Positions 50,181 through 58,263 of a stretch of 64,000 nt of DNA are shown here, one piece after another. Source of the DNA: Caldifarciminota bacterium (GTDB taxonomy: Bacteria; Hydrothermota; Tepidihabitantia; B3-TA06). Numbering within the stretch: the stretch's first letter is position 1; every line of letters starts with the position of its first letter. Location: contig JAFGSK010000081.1 in NCBI GenBank assembly GCA_016934635.1, forward strand, positions 1 to 64,000, in the 5' to 3' direction. Both the position numbers and the translations under genes were made by a program. The notes beneath the pieces were generated by a model. It saw nothing but the letters and a program-made list of their open reading frames with translations, was not told the DNA's origin and searched no databases.

Positions 50181-51386
50181 GTGAGAGCTGATGATTCCTT
50201 AATTCACGGTACGGTCGAGCAGGGGTTCGAGCCGGTAAGGGAGGAGTTCTTTAAGAATTTCCGGGAACGCGGGGAGATCGGTGCGGCGTGTGCTATCTAT
50301 CACATGGGCAAGAAAGTAGTGGACTTATGGGGAGGATACCGGAATCACAAGACCCGCGAACCCTGGGAAGCCGATACCTTAGTAAACGTTTTCTCCACCA
50401 CCAAGGGGGTATCTGCTCTAACCATAGCTCACGCGCACTCTCAAGGTCTTATCGATTACGAAGAAAAAGTTGCCGCTTACTGGCCGGAGTTCGCACAGAA
50501 CGGGAAAGCCGACGTTACCGTTCACGAGCTTCTGTCGCACCAGGCCGGGCTTTCTACCATGGACGATCTCAATCTGGAAACCCTGTCAGATTTCGATACC
50601 ACCAGGGTTGCCGATGCCTTGGCACGAAAGAAACCGGAATGGGAACCCGGAACCAGACAAGGCTATCACTGCTGGACTATGGGGTGGTTAGCCAGCGAAT
50701 TGCTGCGGCACGCCGACCCCAAAAATCGCCGCCTGGGGTTGTACTTTGCCGAGGAGATAGCCAAACCCCTGGGGGTTGAATTCTACATTGGTCTTCCTGA
50801 TAATATCCCTGATTCTCGCATTGCTGATATCAAAGGCATTAACGGTCTGGTTCAGCTTCTTTTCGGCGGTCTTAGAAAGATGCCAAAGGGTGTGCTTGGT
50901 GAAATGATGAGGAGGCGGTCCCTAACTCGCCGCAGCATGGTGGACCCCAAATTGCTGTTGTCCCACGAGAACTTTAACAACCGGAAGCTGCGGTCGGTGG
51001 AGCTTCCTTCCGGAAACGGTATCGGCCAGCCGCGAAGTCTTGCCAAACTGTATAGTGAGTTTGCCACCGGCGGCAAGACCCTTGGCTTAAAGAAAAAGAC
51101 CCTCGATGATATCTCGGCCCCTGTTGATCCTTCATTAGATACTTTCGATGTGGTTGCTCGATATAACACCGTTTTCCGATTGGGTTTCATGAGACCTTAC
51201 GGAGATCTACGTTTCGGGTCATCAGGGCGTTCGTACGGACACGCCGGGGCCGGTGGTTCCTTTGCTTTTGCCGATCCCGAAGCCGAAGTTGGCTTCGCCT
51301 ACGCTATGAACAAGGTAGATTTCTATGCCTACGACGACCCCCGGGAGAAGGCCCTGCGGGATGCGTTTTACAGTTGCATTAGTTAA
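50181..51386 (+). CDS. Serine hydrolase, beta-lactamase/EstB type
   Basis: 401 residues from GTG 50181 (AAGGAG five bases upstream; longer starts lack one). Class C beta-lactamase-like fold: nucleophile motif STTKG (S-x-x-K) near residue 70, second motif region YHCWTMGW near residue 155, third motif HAGAGGSFAFADPE near 360. The family (EstB, LACTB and related) includes esterases and D-amino-acid peptidases. No signal peptide, so cytoplasmic. Substrate unknown. Confidence 0.85.
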   Translation: MRADDSLIHGTVEQGFEPVREEFFKNFRERGEIGAACAIYHMGKKVVDLWGGYRNHKTREPWEADTLVNVFSTTKGVSALTIAHAHSQGLIDYEEKVAAYWPEFAQNGKADVTVHELLSHQAGLSTMDDLNLETLSDFDTTRVADALARKKPEWEPGTRQGYHCWTMGWLASELLRHADPKNRRLGLYFAEEIAKPLGVEFYIGLPDNIPDSRIADIKGINGLVQLLFGGLRKMPKGVLGEMMRRRSLTRRSMVDPKLLLSHENFNNRKLRSVELPSGNGIGQPRSLAKLYSEFATGGKTLGLKKKTLDDISAPVDPSLDTFDVVARYNTVFRLGFMRPYGDLRFGSSGRSYGHAGAGGSFAFADPEAEVGFAYAMNKVDFYAYDDPREKALRDAFYSCIS

Positions 51387-51389
51387 AGG

Positions 51390-51447
51390 CATAACCCCAA
51401 CATAAAATTGACTTAGGAGTATCGACAGACAACCTAAAGGATATAAT
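51390..51447 (+). repeat. Imperfect direct repeat, copy B
   Basis: Partner of 49506-49564; starts CATAACCCCAACATAAAATT and ends near GGATATAATTC. The pair brackets the hypothetical protein and the serine hydrolase. Confidence 0.55.
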
Positions 51448-51637
51448 TCACAAGTAAGTGGAGAAATCGACTTTTTCTTCCTTGACGGCGTCTATGGAAA
51501 GTCGGTAGGGGCCGACCTTCAGGTCGGTCCGATCTCTTGACTTCCCATCCTTTCTTAGTATCTCCATATTCCTAAATATACAGCATGTAGCGCGAACGTT
51601 CACGTCTCGATACGTGCGCTGCGCGTCAGTTTCGCTG

Positions 51638-51693
51638 GCGGGTCTAATACCCTATGAACGCATTGTGCGTTCAAGGGGCACGCTGAGACCCGC
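51638..51693. repeat. Nested palindrome
   Basis: Outer arms GCGGGTCT (51638-51645) and AGACCCGC (51686-51693) enclose a second perfect hairpin GAACGCA-TTG-TGCGTTC (51656-51672). It resembles REP-type elements or a folded repeat end. Confidence 0.55.
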
Positions 51694-51819
51694 ACTACGC
51701 TACGCGTTCTCTACTTTCCGTCAGGTGCGTCCGTTAGTTGTTATTTGACCAGGCTGACCTGGCGCTAAGCGATGTCGGAGATTTTACGTTGGCCTCTGCG
51801 AACTTACTATCAAATCTGC

Positions 51820-51847
51820 TTGACAAGCATACGCATGTTAGTAATAT
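51820..51847 (+). promoter_or_regulatory. Promoter of the DarT-DarG gene
   Basis: TTGACA (51820-51825) and TAATAT (51842-51847), 16-base spacer, 41 bases before ATG 51889 (ribosome site TGGAGG). Confidence 0.7.
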
Positions 51848-51888
51848 CGAATGGCTTTTAGTATTGAAAAGAATGGAGGTTTAACCTG

Positions 51889-53070
51889 ATGGGTAGTAAA
51901 CGCATCAGTGGTTTGTATTACATAACGCATATCAACAACTTGCCCTCTATCTTTGAAAAAGGGATATTATCTCACACAAAGCTAGAAGAGGAAGGGATAC
52001 CTACTACCCGGATATACGATGCAGATATTGTATCAAGGCGTCGTCATATTCTTACCCCTGATGGTAAAAGTCTGTGGAATTACGCAAATCTCTACTTCGA
52101 ACCACGGAATCCTATGCTATACCGTGTACTTAGTAATAAAACCGCTAATGAAATTATTATTATTGCGGTTAAACCGACAATCTTGAGTAGAAAAGATATC
52201 TTTATAACTACAGGGAATGCCGCACATTCTTCATCTGAGATATTTCCTGCCACTGAAAAGGGAAGAATTATACCTCAGATCAGGAAAAATATCGACATTG
52301 ACTGGTGGACTGACACTGACGGTTCAAAAAGAACAATAATGGCTGAATGTTTGGTTCCAGTGATGGTCGAATCTGAAATGATACAAACGGTTTACGTTGC
52401 AAGCCATGAGGTGAAAAGTAAAGTAAGAGAAATACTTCAAAAGAGTGAAATTCCAATCGTATCTGATCCTAAGATGTTCTTCCAGCCATCAAAGGAAATT
52501 ATACTCACACCTTACTTGTCGGTTTTGGAAGGAGATATGTTCTTTTCAAGGATGCAAACCCTGACTGTAAGTGTGAATTGCGTTGGTGTGATGGGGAAGG
52601 GGCTTGCTTCAAGAGCTAAATACCAATTCCCGGATGTTTACGTAAGATATCAGGATTTATGTAAGGGAAAGAAATTGAAAATGGGAAAGCCCTATCTTTA
52701 TAAAAGGGAGTTATCATTCGATTACATTTTGGCAGAAGAACCTGCTACCTTAACTAATGCTAATCTTGAGACGTGGTTTCTTTTGTTTCCAACCAAGGAT
52801 CATTGGAGGGAAGATTCAGATATTAAGGGGATAGAGGTGGGTTTGAAGTGGGTTGTGGAAAACTATAAGAAGGAAGGAATAGAATCCCTGGCAGTACCCT
52901 CATTAGGATGTGGCTTAGGGAAACTTCAATGGCGGGATGTAGGACCTTTGTTATGCAGGTACTTTTCCAAGTTGAGCATACGCGTAAGGGTTTACCTACC
53001 TGCTGAGAAGGAGATTCCTGAAGAGCAGTTGACAAGGGATTTCTTGCTGACTAAGAGAGAGTTGTTTTAA
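51889..53070 (+). CDS. darTG: DarT-DarG fusion: DNA ADP-ribosyltransferase toxin plus macrodomain antitoxin
   Basis: 393 residues. Residues 1-180 match DarT (DUF4433): GLYYITHINNLPSIFEKGIL, Arg-rich DADIVSRRRH, NYANLYFEPRNPMLYRV and the catalytic-type Glu153 in TIMAECLVPV. Residues 205-375 match the DarG macrodomain: LEGDMFFSRMQ, the ADP-ribose loop VSVNCVGVMGKGLASR, FPTKDHWREDSDIKGIEVGL and VPSLGCGLGKLQWRDVGPL. DarT adds ADP-ribose to thymidine in single-stranded DNA and DarG removes it. They are normally two adjacent genes; here both lie in one chain with no frame break. The flanks are repeat-rich. Confidence 0.9.
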   Translation: MGSKRISGLYYITHINNLPSIFEKGILSHTKLEEEGIPTTRIYDADIVSRRRHILTPDGKSLWNYANLYFEPRNPMLYRVLSNKTANEIIIIAVKPTILSRKDIFITTGNAAHSSSEIFPATEKGRIIPQIRKNIDIDWWTDTDGSKRTIMAECLVPVMVESEMIQTVYVASHEVKSKVREILQKSEIPIVSDPKMFFQPSKEIILTPYLSVLEGDMFFSRMQTLTVSVNCVGVMGKGLASRAKYQFPDVYVRYQDLCKGKKLKMGKPYLYKRELSFDYILAEEPATLTNANLETWFLLFPTKDHWREDSDIKGIEVGLKWVVENYKKEGIESLAVPSLGCGLGKLQWRDVGPLLCRYFSKLSIRVRVYLPAEKEIPEEQLTRDFLLTKRELF

Positions 53071-53429
53071 AAATATCTCCTTGACTTCCCACCCTTCCTT
53101 AGTGTCCTGAATCTCCGCCTTCAGCGGATAATTATTCGGATTTGTTCAATCTGCGTCATCTGTGCAATCTGCGGATAGAATTCGGTCTGCCGCAATCCGC
53201 CAACCGCGGTCAGCCGTCAGCTGTCAGCTTACTTATCCGGAGTCACCCTGAGAGGGTAACCTCCGTTCTCTGGAGACAACTTCGTCGTCTTCTTAATACT
53301 CCTTTTTGCGTTGAAGCAACGCTTGCGGTCCGGAGGGTTCCAAAGATCGCAGGCGGCCTGCGGCCTCTACCTCGCTTTGTCACTTCTTTGTGTACTTTGT
53401 GATCTTTGTGTTTTATTCCCGACGACCAT

Positions 53430-53545
53430 CACCCGTCGCTCGTTGGAGACAACTTCGTCGTCTTCACTCACTCCGACTTGCACCCGTCGCTCGTTGGAGA
53501 CAACTTCGTCGTCTTCACTCACTCCGACTTGCACCCGTCGCTCGT
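53430..53545. repeat. 51-base tandem repeat, 2.3 copies
   Basis: Copies begin at 53430, 53481 and 53532, each opening CACCCGTCGCTCG; the first two are essentially identical over 51 bases (GTTGGAGACAACTTCGTCGT inside). A related piece, GGAGACAACTTCGTCGTCTT, occurs upstream at about 53273. The period is 17 codons, so frames stay open without coding meaning. Confidence 0.8.
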
Positions 53546-53594
53546 GTCCTGCTTTTGGGGTACTTTTGTCATACTTATTTTGCCCGTTTTTTGC

Positions 53595-53622
53595 TTGACA
53601 TCCGGGGTCTTGGAGGTATGCT
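53595..53622 (+). promoter_or_regulatory. Promoter giving a leaderless TPR message
   Basis: TTGACA (53595-53600) and TATGCT (53617-53622), 16-base spacer. ATG 53629 is 6 bases after the -10 box, so the transcript should begin at the start codon. Confidence 0.6.
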
Positions 53623-53628
53623 CCAGGC

Positions 53629-54900
53629 ATGCCCAAGCGAGACAAAACCCTCAGAAAGCTCCTCAAGGACATGGACCGCGAGGAGCGCAAGCTTTACAAG
53701 CAGGCGGTGGAGGCAAAGAAAGCCTACAACTATACCGAAGCAACCGAGAAGTTCCGGACGCTGGTCAACTCCATCTATGATTCGGCTGAGCGCTGCTACG
53801 TGCTCAACCAGCTAGGCGAGGTACAGATGGCTTCAGGCAACGTGACTGAGGCAAAGCATTCATTTCGCCATGCGGTATCGGTTGCCGAACCGGTCATGCT
53901 CATAGAACCCTTGATAGACGCCCTTTGCGGTCTGGGCGAGGCGTACCGCGTCATGGGGCAGCCGGAGCGGGCGCTGGAGGCGTACAACAAGGCGCTCGAT
54001 CATGCACGCCGCTCGAAAGACATCGAGGGTGAAGCCGAGGCGCTGGCAGGCATCGGCGCAACGTACGAGGATACCGAAGATCTCGATGAGGCCCAGATGT
54101 ACCTGCGACGAGCTTTGGAGATTGCCGAACGCATCGGTGATTTTGAGCGGCAGGCCTATATCCATGCAAACTGGGGCAACGTGTGTACCGACCGCGAAGA
54201 TGACACTGAAGGTCTAAGGCATTACGAGACCGCGTACGCGCTTTTCATCAAGCTCGACGACAAGGAAGGCATGGCGTGGATGTTCGGTAATATCGGCAAC
54301 GTGTTCAAAGAAAGCGACGAGGATAAGGCACTCGAGCACTACCAAAAGGCTTTAGCAATGAACACCGAGATCGGTAACCTCAGGGGTCAGGCTCGGGACT
54401 CGAACAATATCGGCAACATCTACCGGGCCCAGGATGACGGGGAAAAAGCGATGGAATACTACACGAAATGCGCTGAGCTTGCACATAAAGTAAACGCCTA
54501 CGAAACCGAGGCAATCGGTATCTACAACCAGGGTACGGTGTACGTTGACCGGGAGGAGTTTGACAAGGGGATCGAGTGTTACCGCAAAGCGGCTCGAATG
54601 TTCCACGACATGGGCGCTCACGAAAAGGCTGAAATATGCGAAAGTAACATCAAAGGGATCGAGGAAGCAAAGCCCTCCTCAGAACGCACCGCATCAGGCG
54701 GTGAAGGCTCAAGTCTAACCATAGGGCCGGGCGGATCGTTGACTATCGGTCCGGAAGGCGTGAAGATAGAAGGCAACGTCGAGATAGAAGGGGACGTAAG
54801 CTTTGAGGACGGAGAGGTCGTTATCGGCGGAGATGACGAAGGTATAGCGTTTGAGGAGACGGAGGAAGAGAATAGAGGCGTCCACCATGAATCCAAATGA
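53629..54900 (+). CDS. TPR protein with repetitive acidic C-terminus
   Basis: 423 residues, no signal peptide. Residues about 20-345 are TPR repeats of the 40-residue LGN/kinesin-light-chain spacing (GLGEAYRVMGQPERALEAYN, GIGATYEDTEDLDEAQMYLR, NIGNIYRAQDDGEKAMEYYT). Residues about 360-410 are short beta-like repeats (SLTIGPGGSLTIGPEGVKIE, GNVEIEGDVSFEDGEVVIGG), bactofilin-like in style. It probably works as a protein-binding scaffold. Its stop overlaps the next gene, which encodes a small membrane protein, so the two are likely partners. Confidence 0.8.
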   Translation: MPKRDKTLRKLLKDMDREERKLYKQAVEAKKAYNYTEATEKFRTLVNSIYDSAERCYVLNQLGEVQMASGNVTEAKHSFRHAVSVAEPVMLIEPLIDALCGLGEAYRVMGQPERALEAYNKALDHARRSKDIEGEAEALAGIGATYEDTEDLDEAQMYLRRALEIAERIGDFERQAYIHANWGNVCTDREDDTEGLRHYETAYALFIKLDDKEGMAWMFGNIGNVFKESDEDKALEHYQKALAMNTEIGNLRGQARDSNNIGNIYRAQDDGEKAMEYYTKCAELAHKVNAYETEAIGIYNQGTVYVDREEFDKGIECYRKAARMFHDMGAHEKAEICESNIKGIEEAKPSSERTASGGEGSSLTIGPGGSLTIGPEGVKIEGNVEIEGDVSFEDGEVVIGGDDEGIAFEETEEENRGVHHESK

Positions 54901-55276
54901 AAAATCTTCAAAGAAGGCGGGGACACGTTGGTGGACATGGATGGTTGCCGGCATCGTGGGTGCGGCTATGGTTGTGGGATTTACGTTCCGGTACGAGTTG
55001 TTCGGTCATGCATCTGTCAGGGCGGTCCGCCAGATCGGGTGGGAAAACGAGACTGGATATCTCAAGCCTTTAATAAAGGTTCAGGATGAGGTTCTGGCGG
55101 ATACAATAAAGGCAGGCCTCGATGCTTTGGACTCGAGTGTATATTCTGAAGCTAAGGAACACTTTGTTTCAGCCTTAAAGCTAACCGCGGACTCCTCGAT
55201 TAAGGTTGTCATATCGAATCTGCTTGAAGAGTGTGTTGATGAATCCAGCGAGAGCAAAGAATCGGAAGATATTTGA
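54887..55276 (+). CDS. Single-pass membrane protein coupled to the TPR gene
   Basis: 129 residues; ATG 54887 lies 14 bases inside the end of the TPR gene. A basic start (MNPNEKSSKKAGTRWW) leads to one membrane segment (about residues 18-37, WMVAGIVGAAMVVGFTFRYE), then a soluble helical region (DTIKAGLDALDSSVYSEAKE). No family recognised. It may anchor the TPR scaffold at the membrane. Confidence 0.6.
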   Translation: MNPNEKSSKKAGTRWWTWMVAGIVGAAMVVGFTFRYELFGHASVRAVRQIGWENETGYLKPLIKVQDEVLADTIKAGLDALDSSVYSEAKEHFVSALKLTADSSIKVVISNLLEECVDESSESKESEDI

Positions 55277-55414
55277 CATAGTACGATTTTCTCATAAACT
55301 TTGGGGGTGTTAGGCAACCTTGGTTTGACAAGGTTGTGTATTAACTTGAACGTTGCGTGTTAACACGCTGAAAAGAGAAATCCTTAAACCTTCTTTGTTA
55401 AGAGGAGGAATGAG

Positions 55415-56305
55415 ATGAAAAGAAGATTCGTTATTGCATCACTGTCTGTTGCTGTCCTGTTTATGGTTGCCGGCTGCAACAGACCACCTAATATCCCAAA
55501 AATACTTGCTTCAGCCACTCAGGTAGAATCCGGGGATATAGTGACTTTAAGCGCACTTGCCACAGATCCTGACGAGGACGAACTGGATTACAGGTGGAGA
55601 GCCACCGGCGGTGTATTCGACGATAGCATAAGCGTTAAGGTTAACTGGACGGCTCCTGAAGTGACAGAGGAAGAAATCTTTACTATCACATTGGTTGTTG
55701 AAGACCCGGAAGGTGAAACGAATTCTGAGGTTGTTGACATAACCGTGTTTCCGGATACTACCCCTGATGTAGAAGGTCATGTAGTTTACCTGGGTTTCAA
55801 ACAAGGTTCGCTTGAGGTTCCTTTCATCGCCGGGGGATACGGTCGAACCCAGTTTCTATACTTCGCTGATGAGATCGATACTTCAGGAAAGATCATCAAG
55901 ATTGGCTTCATGCCCAGCGATACTACCCTGCAGGGTTTCGAAAACATTAAGATCTGGCTCTACGAGGTAAGCGTCGATTCAATAGTGGATACCCTTGAGG
56001 ATAATATCGGGGAAGCCAAAAAGTATCTGGTTTATCAGGGCAGTTCAATCGAGTACGGAATCAAGGATGAATGGTTCGATTTCAATTTCTCCACCCCATT
56101 CGATTACGACGGAACGAGCAATCTGCTGATAGTGTTTGAATTCGACATATTCGTAGGGGAAGTGGAAGAACCTGTAAGAAGTTGGGCTTACGATTTGAGC
56201 GGTTCAGTCAATCGCCATGTGAATGTCGTAAGAGCCGCGGATGAGTTCGGAGATGCAGCCAGAGGAGTGCCGTATCTGAAGCTGGTATTTGAGAAAGAGG
56301 AATAA
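55415..56305 (+). CDS. Ig-like lipoprotein, paralogue 1
   Basis: 296 residues. AGGAGG, then a lipoprotein signal ending MVAGC. Residues about 25-110 form a PKD/Ig-like domain (SGDIVTLSALATDPDEDELD, YRWRATGGVFDDSISVKVNW, TITLVVEDPEG). The C-terminal domain (GGYGRTQFLYFADEID, KIWLYEVSVDS, FDYDGTSNLLIVFEFDIFVG) is of unknown family and is repeated in the next gene. The DPDEDELxYxW motif is common in secreted proteins of this group. Confidence 0.72.
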   Translation: MKRRFVIASLSVAVLFMVAGCNRPPNIPKILASATQVESGDIVTLSALATDPDEDELDYRWRATGGVFDDSISVKVNWTAPEVTEEEIFTITLVVEDPEGETNSEVVDITVFPDTTPDVEGHVVYLGFKQGSLEVPFIAGGYGRTQFLYFADEIDTSGKIIKIGFMPSDTTLQGFENIKIWLYEVSVDSIVDTLEDNIGEAKKYLVYQGSSIEYGIKDEWFDFNFSTPFDYDGTSNLLIVFEFDIFVGEVEEPVRSWAYDLSGSVNRHVNVVRAADEFGDAARGVPYLKLVFEKEE

Positions 56306-56352
56306 GAGTAATACCCTTACGTTCTAGCTTTTGAAAAAGATTTGCAGGTATT

Positions 56353-56382
56353 AGAGGCTGATCCTTAAAAAGGTTGGCCTCT
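56353..56382 (+). terminator. Terminator of the first Ig-like lipoprotein gene
   Basis: AGAGGC ... GCCTCT with an inner CCTT/AAGG pairing, followed by ATTTTAAC. Confidence 0.55.
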
Positions 56383-56390
56383 ATTTTAAC

Positions 56391-56419
56391 TTGACAAATA
56401 ACCCCATATGTCCTATAAT
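56391..56419 (+). promoter_or_regulatory. Promoter of the second Ig-like lipoprotein gene
   Basis: TTGACA (56391-56396) and TATAAT (56414-56419), 17-base spacer, the one clear exception to the 16-base spacing seen elsewhere in the window. Confidence 0.72.
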
Positions 56420-56515
56420 CGGTTGAAGTTTTAACTCAGACGAATGTACCGAAAAAACCCAAGAAAACCACGTGTCGGAGGACGGTAAAACTCAACTCAA
56501 TATGGAGGTAGAGTA

Positions 56516-57412
56516 ATGATAAAACGACACGGTGTGGTTATAATAGCGGCAATAATCATTCTTGCAGGAGCAGGATGCGATATCTTGAATCCCAACAATC
56601 CACCCGACACACCGGTGATATCCGCTTCGGAAACCGATGTTCTACCCGAAACCGAAGTTACCCTTAATGTAACATGCACTGATCCTGACGAAGACGAGCT
56701 GACCTTTTACTGGCAAGCTACAGGTGGAGCATTCGACAATACCACAGGAGAGCAGGTGATTTGGACCGCCCCTGGGGTAAACGGAACCTATACAATCTCG
56801 GTTGAAGCCCAGGATCAGGGAGGAGAAACTTCCTCGGCAAGCATCAACATAGTCGTATCCGACACAGGCGGAGGCGGCGATGAGGCTTACGTGATAGTAG
56901 GCGAGACCGGTAACGAAGACCTTTGGATACCTTTTACAAACGGCGATTACGGGCGAACCCAGTGCATTTATTACGCCAGCGAGATAGAACGGGCAGGTAT
57001 CATTACCCATCTGGCAACCATGGCCAGTACCGCCATATCTAAGCAATTCAATAATTGCAAGATATGGATGATCGAGGTTTCCACAGACGAGTTGGTCGAT
57101 ACCCTTGAAGACAATTACGAGGGTGGCTCTCCGGTTCTGGTCTACTCTTCTGGCAGCGTGACCTACGGAGACAAGCAGAACGAGTGGACATCATTCGAGC
57201 TTGATACCCCGTTCGACTACGACGGTACCAGCAATCTTCTGGTTCAGTTCGAGTTCGAGGGTTACGTGGGTAACGTAGCCGCGGTGGGTAGTTATGCGTT
57301 TGCACTGGATATGGATGACATTAATCGTCACGTGACGGTAAACGTCAAGGGCAGGGAGAACGGACTGCCCAACCCCGGAGCGACTTCTCTTAAGATAACA
57401 TTCGAGGAATAA
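56516..57412 (+). CDS. Ig-like lipoprotein, paralogue 2
   Basis: 298 residues with ribosome site GGAGGT and lipobox AGAGC. Same layout as its upstream neighbour: Ig/PKD-like domain (TEVTLNVTCTDPDEDELTFY, WQATGGAFDNTTGEQVIWTA), Gly-rich linker (DTGGGGDE), then the shared C-terminal domain (NGDYGRTQCIYYASEIE, FDYDGTSNLLVQFEFEGYVG, INRHVTVNVKG). The two genes have separate promoters and terminators, so they are independently expressed duplicates. Confidence 0.74.
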   Translation: MIKRHGVVIIAAIIILAGAGCDILNPNNPPDTPVISASETDVLPETEVTLNVTCTDPDEDELTFYWQATGGAFDNTTGEQVIWTAPGVNGTYTISVEAQDQGGETSSASINIVVSDTGGGGDEAYVIVGETGNEDLWIPFTNGDYGRTQCIYYASEIERAGIITHLATMASTAISKQFNNCKIWMIEVSTDELVDTLEDNYEGGSPVLVYSSGSVTYGDKQNEWTSFELDTPFDYDGTSNLLVQFEFEGYVGNVAAVGSYAFALDMDDINRHVTVNVKGRENGLPNPGATSLKITFEE

Positions 57413-57455
57413 GCAATTAAGTCGAGCTCCCACCAGAGAATCGAGAAGTATCAAG

Positions 57456-57479
57456 AAGGCCGGCTTTTCAGCCGGCCTT
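57456..57479. terminator. Bidirectional terminator
   Basis: AAGGCCGGCT-TTTC-AGCCGGCCTT, perfect 10-base-pair hairpin between convergent genes, with T and A runs on its two sides. Confidence 0.8.
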
Positions 57480-57508
57480 TAAGAGTTATTGGGTTGGAGG
57501 AGGTCAAG

Positions 57509-58249
57509 CTATCTTTCCAGATACCCCTTGGTGAATATATTAGATGGTATCGAAATCCCGATCTGGATATCAGTAATCACAAACTCAGACCAAGTGTTTT
57601 TTCTCAGCTTATTCTCCATCCTTATCTTGGTGGGGTAGTTCTTACCGGATACGCGTTTCCACTCAGTTATCTGGACGTCCTTCATCAGTTTCCCTGATTT
57701 CGAGTAGTACTCAGCCTTGATAGGTACGAAGCTTTCCTTGCTTACCCAGAGCTTCTGTGTGTAGTAGGAGCCTTCGGCGTCTTCCTTTAACGAGAGCTTG
57801 AGTGCGTAGCAATTGGCATCACCTATCTTCTGTTCTCCTTCGAGTCCTACATTGTAGCTTTCGGCAAGTTCCTCATTAGACACCGCATCCTCATACGAAA
57901 AGTCTGATCCCATGAGTGAGCCTCGCATTGCGTGTCCGGAGATTTTGGTTGCCTTACCCACATTGGGCAGGTACATCCAAAAATCCTCGCCAAGCTTGAG
58001 AAAACGGGTGCCTTTGTCCCGGGAAGGGGAGGTGAACTCCATGTAGGCATTGTCTTCACCCTTTGAGTAGCCTTCGAACTCCTTGGTTCGTACTGCTCCT
58101 GAGATGGATATCTTGAGTTCAGCCGAGAACTTCATGGTTGAAACCACCATATTTTGATCCACCTTATCCAGTATTTCATTGGCGGTGATTGCAGGAAGAG
58201 AGGTAGCCGCGAGGACTAAGCCTAGAATAACGATTAGTGAACGTTTCAT
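57509..58249 (-). CDS. LolA-like outer-membrane lipoprotein-sorting protein
   Basis: 246 residues, signal peptide MKRSLIVILGLVLAATSLPA. It matches the periplasmic lipoprotein-sorting-like family that accompanies MacB-type exporters: ANEILDKVDQNMVVSTMKFS, GTRFLKLGEDFWMYLPNVGK, AMRGSLMGSDFSYEDAVSNE and YYTQKLWVSKESFVPIKAEY. It probably carries a lipid or lipoprotein substrate across the periplasm. Last gene of the TetR-ABC operon, 14 bases after the permease. Confidence 0.88.
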   Translation of the reverse strand: MKRSLIVILGLVLAATSLPAITANEILDKVDQNMVVSTMKFSAELKISISGAVRTKEFEGYSKGEDNAYMEFTSPSRDKGTRFLKLGEDFWMYLPNVGKATKISGHAMRGSLMGSDFSYEDAVSNEELAESYNVGLEGEQKIGDANCYALKLSLKEDAEGSYYTQKLWVSKESFVPIKAEYYSKSGKLMKDVQITEWKRVSGKNYPTKIRMENKLRKNTWSEFVITDIQIGISIPSNIFTKGYLER

Positions 58250-58263
58250 CTCTAACTCCTTTC

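Larger units (their letters stand above)
51387..51888. other. Repeat-rich intergenic region
   Basis: 502 bases without a gene: direct repeat copy B (51390-51447), a GTAGGGGC repeat (51505-51527), a nested palindrome (51638-51693), a CGTCAGGTGCGTCCG segment near 51720 and the DarT-DarG promoter (51820-51847). Such clustering suggests a site of past insertion. Confidence 0.5.
53071..53628. other. Repeat-rich intergenic region
   Basis: 558 bases with no supported gene. It contains runs of TTTGTG-type short repeats (about 53376-53415), a 51-base tandem repeat (53430-53545) with a partial earlier copy near 53270-53290, and the promoter of the TPR gene (53595-53622). Open frames here are the tandem repeat read in several phases. 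Confidence 0.55.

Noticed and set aside
53430..53545. CRISPR array
   Set aside because: The unit repeats in full with no unique spacers, and no cas gene is near.
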